From positions 1 through 64,000 of the forward strand of contig CANQQE010000011.1 in NCBI GenBank assembly GCA_947625935.1: a stretch of 64,000 bases of DNA. Direction: 5' to 3'. This DNA comes from an uncultured Muribaculaceae bacterium (GTDB lineage: Bacteria > Bacteroidota > Bacteroidia > Bacteroidales > Muribaculaceae). A program made the position numbers and the translations under genes. Shown here in pieces: positions 40,470-49,051 of the stretch. The notes beneath the pieces were generated by a model that saw only the letters and a list, made by a program, of their open reading frames with translations, did not search any database and was not told where the DNA came from. The stretch's first letter is position 1; the number at the start of each line of letters is the position of its first letter.

Positions 40470-42125
40470 TGAGCCGCCGAGAAATTCGCGCAGGAGTGAC
40501 GTGGGGGGAATCATGCGGTCGCCTATTGCGGAGAAGTAACCGAGGAAACATAGCAGCCGATAGGCTTCGCCATATTCAGGCACGTCGTGGGGGACGTTGC
40601 GCAGTATCTCCTCGCCGTATTCCTTCATTACCCCAAGTTCGAATATCAGTGACGAGTTGAAAGTGGCGTCGGCGTTTTCCTGATAGGGGAATATCCATTT
40701 TTCCTCGCCTCGGCGTACGCTTGGCCATCGGCGTATGGTCTCGTCGGCTGAAACGCCGCGATATTTATGGTCGCGTATTATGCGCCGCAGCAGGCGGTTG
40801 TCGGTCGTCGGCACCCAGTTGTGATCGTCAATCGACAGGGTGGTCAGTGCCGAGACGTAGACACGGTATTTCATGCGTTCCTCGATGTGGGCTGTCAGCT
40901 CAGGATTCAGGCCGTGGATTCCCTCGATAAGCAAAACAGATCCGGGAGTCAGCTTGATTTTGTTGCCTTTGTACTGCCTTTTGCCGAGTTCAAAATTATA
41001 ATAGGGCAGTTCCACTTCCTCACCGGCTATCAGGGCGTTGAGGTCGCGGTTGAACTGTTCGAGGTCGAGAGCGTAGAGCGATTCGTAGTCGTAGTCGCCC
41101 TCTGCGTCGCGGGGAGTGTCCTCGCGGTTGACGAAATAGTCGTCGAGCGAAATCATCTGTGGCACGAGCAGGTTTGTCATCAACTGTATGGCCAGACGTT
41201 TGCAAGTCGTGGTCTTGCCCGATGACGAGGGGCCGGCTATCAGTACAACGCGCGCGCCGCCCTGATTGTAGCGTGCGGTTATTTCGTCGGATATGCGAGC
41301 TATTTTTTTGTCGTGCAGCGCTTCGGCGACGTTGATAAGGAGGTCGGTGCGTCCCTCGGCGACGGCCTCGTTTAGCTCGCCGACGTTTTTGACGCCGATT
41401 ATGTCGTTGAACCTCAGGTGCTCTGTGAACGCCCCGTACATCTTTTCCTGCGGCAGCGGCCGGGGTGTAACCTCCGGGTTTTCTTTGTCGATGCCGAGCA
41501 GGAGCATACCCTCTTTGTATGGTATGAGGTCAAACACGCTTAGTGCGCCCGTCGACGGTGCGAGGTTGCCGTAATAGCTGTCGCAGAGGTCGCCGAGTCG
41601 GTAGTAGACGGTGTATAATGAATGCGTTGAGCGCAGCAGCTTCACTTTGTCGTGCAGACCCTGACGCTCGAAAATCTTTATGACATCAGATGTCAGCCGT
41701 TCTTTCCGTTCAAACTTGATGTCGGCTTCCACAAGCCGTCGCATTTCATCGCGTAGTTTCTCGACGACGGTTCCATCCACTTCAGGAGTGCCCCACAGAC
41801 GGCAGTAGTAGCCGTGGGATATGGAGTGCTCGATGCGTAGGGTAGAGCCGGGAAAGAGGTTGTTGACGGCTTTGTAGAGCATCATGCAGAGCGAACGCAC
41901 ATAGACGCGCATCCCTGACGCGCTCGTGGCCGGGAGAAATTCGACCTGTTTGGGCGCGAACACGGGGTACTGCAAATCCTCAGTCTTGTTATTGACACGG
42001 GCGCATATGGGTTCTATGCCGATTCGGTCGGCTATGCGCGCGTAGATGTCGCTCAGTGTCTCGCCTCCCTCAACAGGGATGTATTCCCCGATGTTTTTGC
42101 AGTATATTTTAAGTTGTTTGCTCAT
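40455..42125 (-). CDS. Nucleoside/uridine kinase with N-terminal TGS and ThrRS-like domains
   Basis: A composite 556-residue protein. Residues ~1-60 are a TGS-like domain, ~60-200 resemble the threonyl-tRNA synthetase second domain (EHSISHGYYC), and from about residue 290 a phosphoribulokinase/uridine kinase domain appears with Walker A GPSSSGKTTTCKRL (~299), SLDDYFVNR and IEGIHGLNP. It should phosphorylate uridine/cytidine or a related small molecule; the TGS part may sense something. This architecture is known in Bacteroidota and Firmicutes and Thermotoga. It ends the GT2-WaaP-kinase unit, overlapping the kinase-like gene by four bases. Confidence 0.88.
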   Translation of the reverse strand: MSKQLKIYCKNIGEYIPVEGGETLSDIYARIADRIGIEPICARVNNKTEDLQYPVFAPKQVEFLPATSASGMRVYVRSLCMMLYKAVNNLFPGSTLRIEHSISHGYYCRLWGTPEVDGTVVEKLRDEMRRLVEADIKFERKERLTSDVIKIFERQGLHDKVKLLRSTHSLYTVYYRLGDLCDSYYGNLAPSTGALSVFDLIPYKEGMLLLGIDKENPEVTPRPLPQEKMYGAFTEHLRFNDIIGVKNVGELNEAVAEGRTDLLINVAEALHDKKIARISDEITARYNQGGARVVLIAGPSSSGKTTTCKRLAIQLMTNLLVPQMISLDDYFVNREDTPRDAEGDYDYESLYALDLEQFNRDLNALIAGEEVELPYYNFELGKRQYKGNKIKLTPGSVLLIEGIHGLNPELTAHIEERMKYRVYVSALTTLSIDDHNWVPTTDNRLLRRIIRDHKYRGVSADETIRRWPSVRRGEEKWIFPYQENADATFNSSLIFELGVMKEYGEEILRNVPHDVPEYGEAYRLLCFLGYFSAIGDRMIPPTSLLREFLGGSSFHY

Positions 42126-42904
42126 TTTTTCTTAGTCTCTTTCCTCAGGTGTAGTTTTGTTAGCAGTCGTTTTAAGAAACGTTTTCGCCGCTGCAATCGT
42201 TCATAGTCGGCCAGCCTTGACAAGGCTTCGGCTTCCATAGCGGCGGGGTCGGTGCCGGCTTCCATGGCGTAATATCGGGCGAGAGCCGTGAGTTGGTCGC
42301 GGTTGAGGCTCAACGCCCGGAAGTTGCGCATGAGCTTGTCTCGGTCATCGACATCAAATTCCATGCGGTTCACGTCGACATAGTGGAATGTGTAGCCGCC
42401 GTCGGATTTCCGGGTGTAGAGAATGTTGCCCGGTGAGTAATCTTTGTTGAACACCTTGGCGCGGTGGAGTTTCACCATTTCGGCGGCGAGGGCTTTCAGC
42501 AGTGTGTCGGCATCAGGCTTCTGGTCGCAGTAACGCATATTCTCGCTTGGCAGATAAAGGCAGGTGTAGTAGCTGCGCCTGAGCCGCCCCCCTTTTCGCT
42601 CCTCGCTATATCCCACCGGGGCTGGGGAGTGGAATCCCAGCTCGTTGAGGCGCGAGGCGTTTTCAAATGACCTTCGGGCCTTGCTTTTGCGGAATGTGGT
42701 GTAGACCCATGAGTTTATCAGTTTCGGCTTGTGGAATGCTTTGACCGTCAAGTCAACTCCCCGGTAAGTGAAGCGGTAGACTGTGTTGCGCCGTCCGCCA
42801 TAGATGATTTCAGCATTGGCCGGTGCGCCGTTTTCAGCGATTTTGGCCACGATGTCATTGATTTCGGCGAAGTCGAGGTTGGTGACGACTATGTTTTGTG
42901 ACAT
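42122..42904 (-). CDS. Kdo/LPS-core kinase-like protein (WaaP family)
   Basis: A protein-kinase-fold enzyme expected to phosphorylate an LPS core sugar. The Lys in LTVKAFHK, the HRD-like loop KVFNKDYSPGNILY and the metal motif HYVDVNRMEFD are visible. 260 residues, cytoplasmic. It sits three bases after the GT2 gene and overlaps the nucleoside kinase gene by four bases. The GT2 partner resembles core glycosyltransferases, so a lipid A-core role is likely. Confidence 0.87.
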   Translation of the reverse strand: MSQNIVVTNLDFAEINDIVAKIAENGAPANAEIIYGGRRNTVYRFTYRGVDLTVKAFHKPKLINSWVYTTFRKSKARRSFENASRLNELGFHSPAPVGYSEERKGGRLRRSYYTCLYLPSENMRYCDQKPDADTLLKALAAEMVKLHRAKVFNKDYSPGNILYTRKSDGGYTFHYVDVNRMEFDVDDRDKLMRNFRALSLNRDQLTALARYYAMEAGTDPAAMEAEALSRLADYERLQRRKRFLKRLLTKLHLRKETKKK

Positions 42905-42906
42905 GG

Positions 42907-43671
42907 TCAGTTGTGTTTATTCTTTAATATACGTCGGGCGAGCCTGTAGGATATGACGGTCGAGCGGAAGCATTCCCGGCTTATGGCTCTTCCCTCAGGG
43001 CCGTCGAGAATCGCGCCTCGGCCTATGAAACAGCCAATGAAGTCGCGGAACCCGTTGACCAACGGTGCTATGGGGGAGATTGAATCGTTGTTGGCTGCGA
43101 GCACGCGCCCGCGTATGGCGGCCTGCATGGCCTGCGTGCGGTGGTAGTCGTCGGGGGTGTCGCAGCGGTAGTGCAGTATGTCGCCCTCGACCAGACATGG
43201 CCTCACCGAGTCGGGGAACACGACCTTCTCGCGCACGTCGCGGAGGTTCCAGCTCGCATAGCTTTTGTCAAATAGACGCGTCTGCAAGTCGGGATACCAC
43301 CCGGAGTGTCTCACAGGCGTGCCGCAATAGAAGTTTAGCCTTGAGAAAGCATAGACGCGGTGGGTGAAGCCGTCGGCCTTCAGTTTCATCAGGTTCTTGC
43401 GCAGGGCCGGCGACAGCACTTCGTCGGCGTCGATGGCGAGCACATAGCGGTGAGATGTCAGCGATGTGGCATACTGTCTTTGCGCCCCATATCCGTGAAA
43501 CTGCCGTTGGCTGACCTTGCAGCCGCTTCGGCGGCATATATCGACGGTGTCGTCGGTGGAAAATGAGTCAACAACAATGATCTCGTCGGCGACCCCTTGC
43601 AGGGAGCGCAGGCATTGGTCAATCCTCGATTGTTCGTTGCGTGTGATGATTGTGGCTGAAATCTTAGTCAT
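42907..43671 (-). CDS. GT2 glycosyltransferase of the WaaE/KdtX type
   Basis: ISATIITRNEQSRIDQCLRSL begins the protein; EIIVVDSFSTDDTVDIC and DADEVLS are GT2 motifs typical of LPS inner-core glucosyl/heptosyl-adding WaaE enzymes. ATG 43671 gives the family N-terminus; ORF extension to 43710 is upstream of the promoter's likely start and unlikely. It starts the operon with the WaaP-like and nucleoside kinase genes. Confidence 0.88.
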   Translation of the reverse strand: MTKISATIITRNEQSRIDQCLRSLQGVADEIIVVDSFSTDDTVDICRRSGCKVSQRQFHGYGAQRQYATSLTSHRYVLAIDADEVLSPALRKNLMKLKADGFTHRVYAFSRLNFYCGTPVRHSGWYPDLQTRLFDKSYASWNLRDVREKVVFPDSVRPCLVEGDILHYRCDTPDDYHRTQAMQAAIRGRVLAANNDSISPIAPLVNGFRDFIGCFIGRGAILDGPEGRAISRECFRSTVISYRLARRILKNKHN

Positions 43672-43707
43672 GGTTTTGTCGGCCAAGTTTGTGACTGGTC
43701 TCAATGG

Positions 43708-43739
43708 CAAAGATAGTTGTTTCGGCTCAGTTATACAAA
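43708..43739 (-). promoter_or_regulatory. Promoter of the GT2-WaaP-nucleoside kinase operon
   Basis: On the minus strand TTTG (43739-43736), a 20-base spacer and TATCTTTG (43715-43708), 37 bases before ATG 43671. Confidence 0.75.
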
Positions 43740-43755
43740 CAATCGTCGGGCTTGG

Positions 43756-44481
43756 TCAGCGCCGTGGCATCGAGCGGTATCGGGCTTTGAGAGCGGGGTC
43801 GAGGCGTTCGATGGCGTATGAGAGCATCACCCGCGGCATCGCGGGGGCGTGCCGGTCGAGAAAATCAAGCAACGTGTGCTCGCCGCAATGTTTACCCACC
43901 TCGCGCAGCATCCACCCCGTGGCTTTGTGTATGAGCGGGTGGGGGTGGGTCAAGTAACGCTCCGCTATGCGGAAAGTCTCGTCAGGGTTGCCTGAGCGTA
44001 TGGCAGGGTGTGTAGCGACGATTGCGATTCGTTGCTCCCAAAGGTTCTTTGACTCGCTCAGATTGTCGAGTAGGGTAGGGGAGGGGCATAGCGTGAGCCA
44101 GTGGCCGAGGATGTATGGGGCCGAAAGGTCCACGAGATCCCAGTTGTTGGCACGGTGCGCGCACTCTGTGAGATATAAATCGACGATTTCCTTTTTGTCT
44201 AAGATATGCTTCCTCTTTTTGTAGCGTGCCACCAATGCGAGTAGCCCCGAAAGCCGATGCTCATGAATCGGTGACTTTATCATCTCTATAATCGCTTCGG
44301 TCGGGGCGTCGGCATATCGTCGGGCTACCGAGCGGTTGTCGGGGACGGTCACTCCTATAAATATGTCGCCTTCGCCATAATCGCCCGGCCCGGTTTTGAA
44401 AAATGATGATAGAATCGCTATCTTCTCAGGACGCGCCAACTCGGCGAGGTCATTTTTCCAGTTTTCTACTATATTAGTCAT
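43756..44481 (-). CDS. AlkD-like DNA alkylation repair protein
   Basis: A HEAT-repeat DNA glycosylase of the AlkD/AlkC type that removes positively charged alkylated bases. FFKTGPGDYGEGDIFIGVTVPD is the N-terminal signature; the helical repeats with HEHRLSGLLALV, WDLVDLSAPYILG and the end GWMLREVGKHCG are all typical. ATG 44481 (MTNIVENW) is preferred over the TTG at 44490. Single gene, running toward the GT2 promoter. Confidence 0.92.
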   Translation of the reverse strand: MTNIVENWKNDLAELARPEKIAILSSFFKTGPGDYGEGDIFIGVTVPDNRSVARRYADAPTEAIIEMIKSPIHEHRLSGLLALVARYKKRKHILDKKEIVDLYLTECAHRANNWDLVDLSAPYILGHWLTLCPSPTLLDNLSESKNLWEQRIAIVATHPAIRSGNPDETFRIAERYLTHPHPLIHKATGWMLREVGKHCGEHTLLDFLDRHAPAMPRVMLSYAIERLDPALKARYRSMPRR

Positions 44482-44697
44482 AATCAACAAATATAGTTAA
44501 ATTTTTTCACAGTGAGATTCAACTTTTGTCGTACGTCGGGGTGCGTTTTTGTGAATTTTGAAATCTCAAGCGGTCGCGTTGTATTATAATTAATTGGTAT
44601 ACAGTGATATATGATGCTTTTTGCGCCCATTGTCTTTCTGTCAGATAATTTTTTGATGATCTGACAGGCGGTAGATTAGGGCATAAATCGAAAAAAG

Positions 44698-44728
44698 TTG
44701 GAAAAAGAGGAAAGTTGCCGTAACTTTG
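44698..44728 (+). promoter_or_regulatory. Promoter of the SpmA/SpmB-like gene
   Basis: TTG (44698-44700), 20 bases, then TAACTTTG (44721-44728), 18 bases before the start. The rest of the 44491-44746 gap is AT-rich with no gene. Confidence 0.7.
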
Positions 44729-44746
44729 ACAATCTAAAATCGCATT

Positions 44747-45979
44747 ATGGTACTCAATTATATCTGGATCGCATTTTTCCTCATCGCCTTTGTGGTGGCG
44801 GTAGGAAAAACTTTGTTCATGGGTGACTATGCCGTGTGGAGCGACATCATGGGAGCGTCGTTCACTTCGGCCGGCACCGCTTTTGAAATTTCGTTGGGTC
44901 TGACAGGTGTGCTCTCGTTGTGGCTCGGTCTGATGAAAATCGGTGAGCGCGGTGGTGTCATAGCGTTTTTGGGACGTATGATAAGTCCGCTTTTCTGCCG
45001 TCTGTTTCCCGGAGTGCCGAAAGGTCATCCCGCCATGGGCTCTATCTTCATGAACGTGTCGGCCAATATGCTCGGACTGGATAACGCTGCGACCCCTATG
45101 GGGCTTAAAGCGATGCAGGAGTTGCAATCGCTCAATAAGGAAAAGGACACTGCGACCGATGCCATGATTATGTTTCTTGTGCTTAATGCGTCGGGGCTGT
45201 GTCTGATACCGATAAGCATAATGATGTATCGCGCACAGGCCGGAGCCGCCAATCCGACCGACGTGTTTCTCCCCATATTGCTTGCCACCTTCATCGCCAC
45301 GCTGTTTGGCATTGTGACGCTTTGCATCAAGCAGCGCATCAGGCTTCTCGACCCTGTGTTGCTTTCATGGCTCGGGGGAATGGGCGTGGTGATCGGCGGC
45401 ATAGTGTGGTTTTTCGCCTCGCTACCCAAGGAGGCGGTTCAGCTATATTCCGGTTTTATCGCCAACTGTCTGCTTTTTTTGGTGATTGTGGCGTTTCTGC
45501 TGGCGGGTCTGCGTAAAAAGGTGAATATGTATGACTCGTTTATCGAAGGTGCGAAAGAAGGCTTTAAAACCGCCGTAATGATAATCCCGTATCTTGTGGC
45601 CATACTCGTGGCTATCGGCATGTTTCGCGCGTCGGGGGCGATGGATGTGCTCACTGACGTTATGGAACGAGCCGTGTCGGCCATGGGCTTTGACGCTCAG
45701 TGGGTGGGCGCGTTGCCAACCGCGCTGATGAAGCCTTTGAGCGGCAGCGGCTCGCGGGGTATGATGGTTGACCTTATGTCGACCTACGGTGCCGACGCTT
45801 TTGTGTCGCGGGTATCGGCCGCGATACAAGGAAGCACCGACACCATGTTCTATGTGCTTGCCGTCTACTTCGGCAGCGTTGGTGTCACCAAGACCCGTTA
45901 CGCCGTGGGCTATGCTCTCCTTGCGGATGTCGTAGGCTCCATTTCGGGCGTTATAGCTGCCTATATTTTCTTTGGGTGA
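44747..45979 (+). CDS. Fused SpmA/SpmB-type nucleoside-recognition membrane protein
   Basis: A 410-residue polytopic protein carrying two Gate/nucleoside-recognition domains: the first ~190 residues resemble SpmA (NVSANMLGLDNAATPMGLKAM), and the second half resembles SpmB (MKPLSGSGSRGMM, STDTMFYVLAVYFGSVG). In Bacillus these two separate proteins dehydrate the spore core. This organism does not sporulate, so the fused form must do something else, perhaps small-molecule transport. The fusion is common in Bacteroidota. Own promoter. Confidence 0.88.
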   Translation: MVLNYIWIAFFLIAFVVAVGKTLFMGDYAVWSDIMGASFTSAGTAFEISLGLTGVLSLWLGLMKIGERGGVIAFLGRMISPLFCRLFPGVPKGHPAMGSIFMNVSANMLGLDNAATPMGLKAMQELQSLNKEKDTATDAMIMFLVLNASGLCLIPISIMMYRAQAGAANPTDVFLPILLATFIATLFGIVTLCIKQRIRLLDPVLLSWLGGMGVVIGGIVWFFASLPKEAVQLYSGFIANCLLFLVIVAFLLAGLRKKVNMYDSFIEGAKEGFKTAVMIIPYLVAILVAIGMFRASGAMDVLTDVMERAVSAMGFDAQWVGALPTALMKPLSGSGSRGMMVDLMSTYGADAFVSRVSAAIQGSTDTMFYVLAVYFGSVGVTKTRYAVGYALLADVVGSISGVIAAYIFFG

Positions 45980-45986
45980 TTGGCTA

Positions 45987-46017
45987 TTGCATTTGCCCGC
46001 TGAAAGTTGTATTTTTG
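45987..46017 (+). promoter_or_regulatory. Promoter of ybeY-mnmG
   Basis: TTG (45987-45989), 20 bases, then TATTTTTG (46010-46017), 45 bases before ybeY. Confidence 0.65.
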
Positions 46018-46062
46018 TAGGTTGTTTGCGTCCCGTCTAATCGGGCGCGGAATCAATAAAAA

Positions 46063-46509
46063 ATGAAATCGAGCTCCGACAAAATCCAATGGACCTCTCA
46101 GCGGGTAGGACTGCCCGACATCGACACCGCGGCGTTTTCGCGGTGGATAGATGCCGTCGCAGCCGCTCACGACAGAATATTGGGTGAAATAACCTATATA
46201 TTTTGTGATGATGACCGCATTATCGAAGTCAACCGCGAATTTCTGCAACATGATTATTACACCGACATTATCACCTTCGATTATTCGCGCGGGCGTCTGA
46301 TCCGGGGGGATTTGTTCATCTCTCTCGACACCATAGCGAGCAATGCCGAGCTTGTCGGCGCTAATTATCGCGAAGAATTGTGCCGTGTCATAATCCACGG
46401 TGTGTTGCATCTCTGCGGCATAAACGACAAGGGTCCGGGTGAGCGGGAAATCATGGAGCGGCATGAGAATGATGCTCTCGCCATGTTGGGGGAGTATGTG
46501 AAACAGTGA
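46063..46509 (+). CDS. ybeY: Endoribonuclease YbeY (rRNA maturation)
   Basis: A zinc-dependent RNase used in 16S rRNA 3' processing and ribosome quality control. The motif IIHGVLHLCGINDKG carries the first two metal His, but the usual third His (of GYDH) is replaced in NDK; from memory this variant is common in Bacteroidota. EVNREFLQHDYYTDIITFDY is the upstream signature. 148 residues. Followed 21 bases later by the mnmG start. Confidence 0.93.
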   Translation: MKSSSDKIQWTSQRVGLPDIDTAAFSRWIDAVAAAHDRILGEITYIFCDDDRIIEVNREFLQHDYYTDIITFDYSRGRLIRGDLFISLDTIASNAELVGANYREELCRVIIHGVLHLCGINDKGPGEREIMERHENDALAMLGEYVKQ

Positions 46510-46530
46510 TTGAGCATTAAGAAGATTTAT

Positions 46531-48408
46531 ATGAGATTTGATTATGACGTGATAGTTATCGGTGCCGGTCATGCCGGATGTGAGGCTGCTTTGGCGGCCT
46601 CGCGTCTCGGTTCTGAGACCCTGTTGGTGACTATCGACATGAACAAGATCGCTCAGATGAGTTGCAATCCCGCGGTTGGTGGTATCGCCAAAGGGCAAAT
46701 CGTCAGGGAAATCGACGCACTCGGCGGTGAGATGGGTATCATCACCGACCGCACCGCCATTCAGTTCAGGATGCTTAACCGCTCCAAGGGTCCGGCGATG
46801 TGGAGCCCGCGCTCTCAGAGCGACCGCGTGCGGTTCAGTCAATTGTGGCGCAAGACGCTTGAAAACGCGCCTAACCTTTTTATGTGGCAGGATTCCGTTA
46901 CGGCTTTGATTATTGAAGACAATAGCGTCAGAGGCATAAAAACGGCTCTCGGGATTGAGTTCAGGGCTAAGGCTGTGGTCTTGACCGCCGGGACTTTCCT
47001 TAACGGATTGATGCACGTCGGCCGCGCCCAGGTCGAAGGCGGCCGTGTGGCTGAGCCGGCGGCTCATGGCATAACGGAACAGTTGCGCTCCATCGGTTTT
47101 GCCACCGACAGGATGAAAACAGGAACGCCGGTGCGTATCGACGGCCGCTCGGTAAAGTGGGAGCTTACAACCCCTCAGGCCGGCGACAGCGATTTCCATA
47201 AATTTTCATATCTTCCCGAAGTGTCGCGAGAACTGAAGCAACTCAACTGTTACACGACCTACACCAATGAGCGTACTCACGAGATTTTGCGGGAAGGTTT
47301 GCCTGATTCGCCGCTGTACAATGGGCAGATCAAGAGCATAGGGCCCCGTTATTGTCCCAGCATAGAGACTAAGATTGTCACATTCGCCGATAAAACCGAG
47401 CACCAGTTGTTTCTCGAACCTGAGGGGGAGGACGCTCAGGAATACTATCTGAATGGGTTCTCCTCGTCGCTACCGTTCCAGACTCAGATTGACGCGTTGC
47501 AGTCAATACCGGCGTTGTCAGATGTCCAGATTTACCGTCCGGGATATGCCATAGAATATGACTTCTTTGACCCGACGCAGTTAAAACACACGCTTGAGAC
47601 CAAACTTGTCAATGGTCTGTTTTTCGCGGGTCAGGTCAACGGAACGACAGGATATGAGGAAGCTGCCGGGCAAGGGCTTGTCGCCGGAATCAACGCTGAT
47701 GCGTCGGCCCGCGGAAAAGCCCCGTTCACATTGTCGCGCGACGAAGCATATATCGGTGTGCTAATTGACGATCTCGTCACCAAAGGGGTGGATGAGCCTT
47801 ACCGTATGTTCACGTCGAGGGCGGAGTACCGCATTCTGTTGAGGCAGGATGACGCCGATATGCGATTGACTCCACGCGGACATCAGATAGGTCTGGCCTC
47901 CGACTCGCGATATGAGCTGATGTTATCCAAGCGGTCGCAGCGTGATTCGCTGATTGAGTTCGCCCGCAATTATTCCATCAAGCCTTCGCTCATAAACGAT
48001 GCGCTCACCGACCTCGGCACCACGCCGCTCTCGCACGGCGTCAAACTGTATGACTTAGTGCTGAGGCCTCAATTGGATTTCAAGAAACTCGCGCCCCACA
48101 TCAAAGCGTTGGGTGAATTTATTGAAGGCATCGAGCCGGCAAGGCGGGACGAGATTATCGAGGCTGCTGAGATATTGATAAAGTATCAAGGATATATCGA
48201 CCGAGAGCGTCAGATAGCCGACAAACTCATGCGCCTTGAGGGCGTGAGACTCGGTGACCGACTCGATTATTCGTCGATAAACGCATTGTCGACCGAGGCC
48301 CGCCAGAAGTTAGAAAAAATCAGGCCCGAGACCATCGGCCAGGCATCAAGAATCCCCGGAATTTCCCCGAGCGATGTTAATATACTGTTGCTGCTGCTCG
48401 GAAGATAG
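46531..48408 (+). CDS. mnmG: tRNA uridine-5-carboxymethylaminomethyl modification enzyme, FAD subunit
   Basis: With MnmE it installs the carboxymethylaminomethyl group at U34 of tRNAs. VIVIGAGHAGCEAALAA is the FAD site, CNPAVGGIAKGQIVREIDAL the signature, and GLFFAGQVNGTTGYEEAAGQG the second GidA signature. About 625 residues. ATG 46531 (MRFDYDVIVIGAG) is preferred over a TTG at 46510, as only it gives the standard N-terminus. mnmE is not in the window. Confidence 0.95.
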   Translation: MRFDYDVIVIGAGHAGCEAALAASRLGSETLLVTIDMNKIAQMSCNPAVGGIAKGQIVREIDALGGEMGIITDRTAIQFRMLNRSKGPAMWSPRSQSDRVRFSQLWRKTLENAPNLFMWQDSVTALIIEDNSVRGIKTALGIEFRAKAVVLTAGTFLNGLMHVGRAQVEGGRVAEPAAHGITEQLRSIGFATDRMKTGTPVRIDGRSVKWELTTPQAGDSDFHKFSYLPEVSRELKQLNCYTTYTNERTHEILREGLPDSPLYNGQIKSIGPRYCPSIETKIVTFADKTEHQLFLEPEGEDAQEYYLNGFSSSLPFQTQIDALQSIPALSDVQIYRPGYAIEYDFFDPTQLKHTLETKLVNGLFFAGQVNGTTGYEEAAGQGLVAGINADASARGKAPFTLSRDEAYIGVLIDDLVTKGVDEPYRMFTSRAEYRILLRQDDADMRLTPRGHQIGLASDSRYELMLSKRSQRDSLIEFARNYSIKPSLINDALTDLGTTPLSHGVKLYDLVLRPQLDFKKLAPHIKALGEFIEGIEPARRDEIIEAAEILIKYQGYIDRERQIADKLMRLEGVRLGDRLDYSSINALSTEARQKLEKIRPETIGQASRIPGISPSDVNILLLLLGR

Positions 48409-48417
48409 AGGTTCCGA

Positions 48418-48433
48418 TGTTTCACGTGGAACA
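48418..48433. other. parS: parS-like chromosome partition site
   Basis: TGTTTCACGTGGAACA matches the near-universal ParB site TGTTnCACGTGAAACA at all but one position, and that change (G in the right half) is one of those tolerated in known sites. It lies 10 bases after the mnmG stop and before apt. ParB/ParA are not in the window. No second CACGTG palindrome of this type was noticed. Confidence 0.75.
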
Positions 48434-48478
48434 TTTTCAAATTGCAAAATATCAAATAATTAATACCTAAAAGAAAAC

Positions 48479-48997
48479 ATGGAGTACATTAAATCAAAAA
48501 TCCGCGATGTAGCCGATTTCCCTCAAAAAGGTGTTATGTTCAAAGACCTAACCACCGCATTCAAAGATCCCCGTGCGTTGCATATAATCGGTTGGGACTT
48601 GTCGCAACTTTATCGCGACAAAGGCGTTACTAAGGTAGTCGGTATAGAGTCGCGAGGATTTATCGGAGGTTCGATTCTCGCATTTGAACTCGGCGCGGGC
48701 TTCGTCCCTTGCCGTAAGCCCGGGAAGCTGCCCGCCGACACCATCTCGGCCACTTACGATAAGGAGTATGGTAAAGACACCATCGAGATTCACCGCGATG
48801 CTATTACCGAAGATGATATTGTGGTTATTCATGATGACGTGTTGGCGACAGGTGGCACTATGGCCGCTGCCTACAATCTCGTGAAACAGTTTAATCCAAA
48901 AAGAATATATGTCAGCTTCATCATCGAGTTGAGCAGCCTTCATGGCCGTGACGTGCTTCCGGCCGATGCTGAGGTGACATCTTTGATAAAATATTGA
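48479..48997 (+). CDS. apt: Adenine phosphoribosyltransferase
   Basis: It salvages adenine to AMP with PRPP. The PRPP loop VVIHDDVLATGGTMAAAY and the upstream GIESRGFIGGSILA are typical. 172 residues is the standard size. First of the apt-uvrC-dtd-mazG-deoC run. Confidence 0.95.
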   Translation: MEYIKSKIRDVADFPQKGVMFKDLTTAFKDPRALHIIGWDLSQLYRDKGVTKVVGIESRGFIGGSILAFELGAGFVPCRKPGKLPADTISATYDKEYGKDTIEIHRDAITEDDIVVIHDDVLATGGTMAAAYNLVKQFNPKRIYVSFIIELSSLHGRDVLPADAEVTSLIKY

Positions 48998-49051
48998 CCG
49001 TCGAGCGACTCTTATCGCTCACGCCAAGTCTTGAGTTCCCGAAAATCACCT

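Noticed and set aside
45961-47199. 412-codon open frame on the minus strand, opposite ybeY and mnmG
   Set aside because: It lies wholly against two well-recognised genes, has no family motif, and is explained by codon bias in GC-rich coding DNA.
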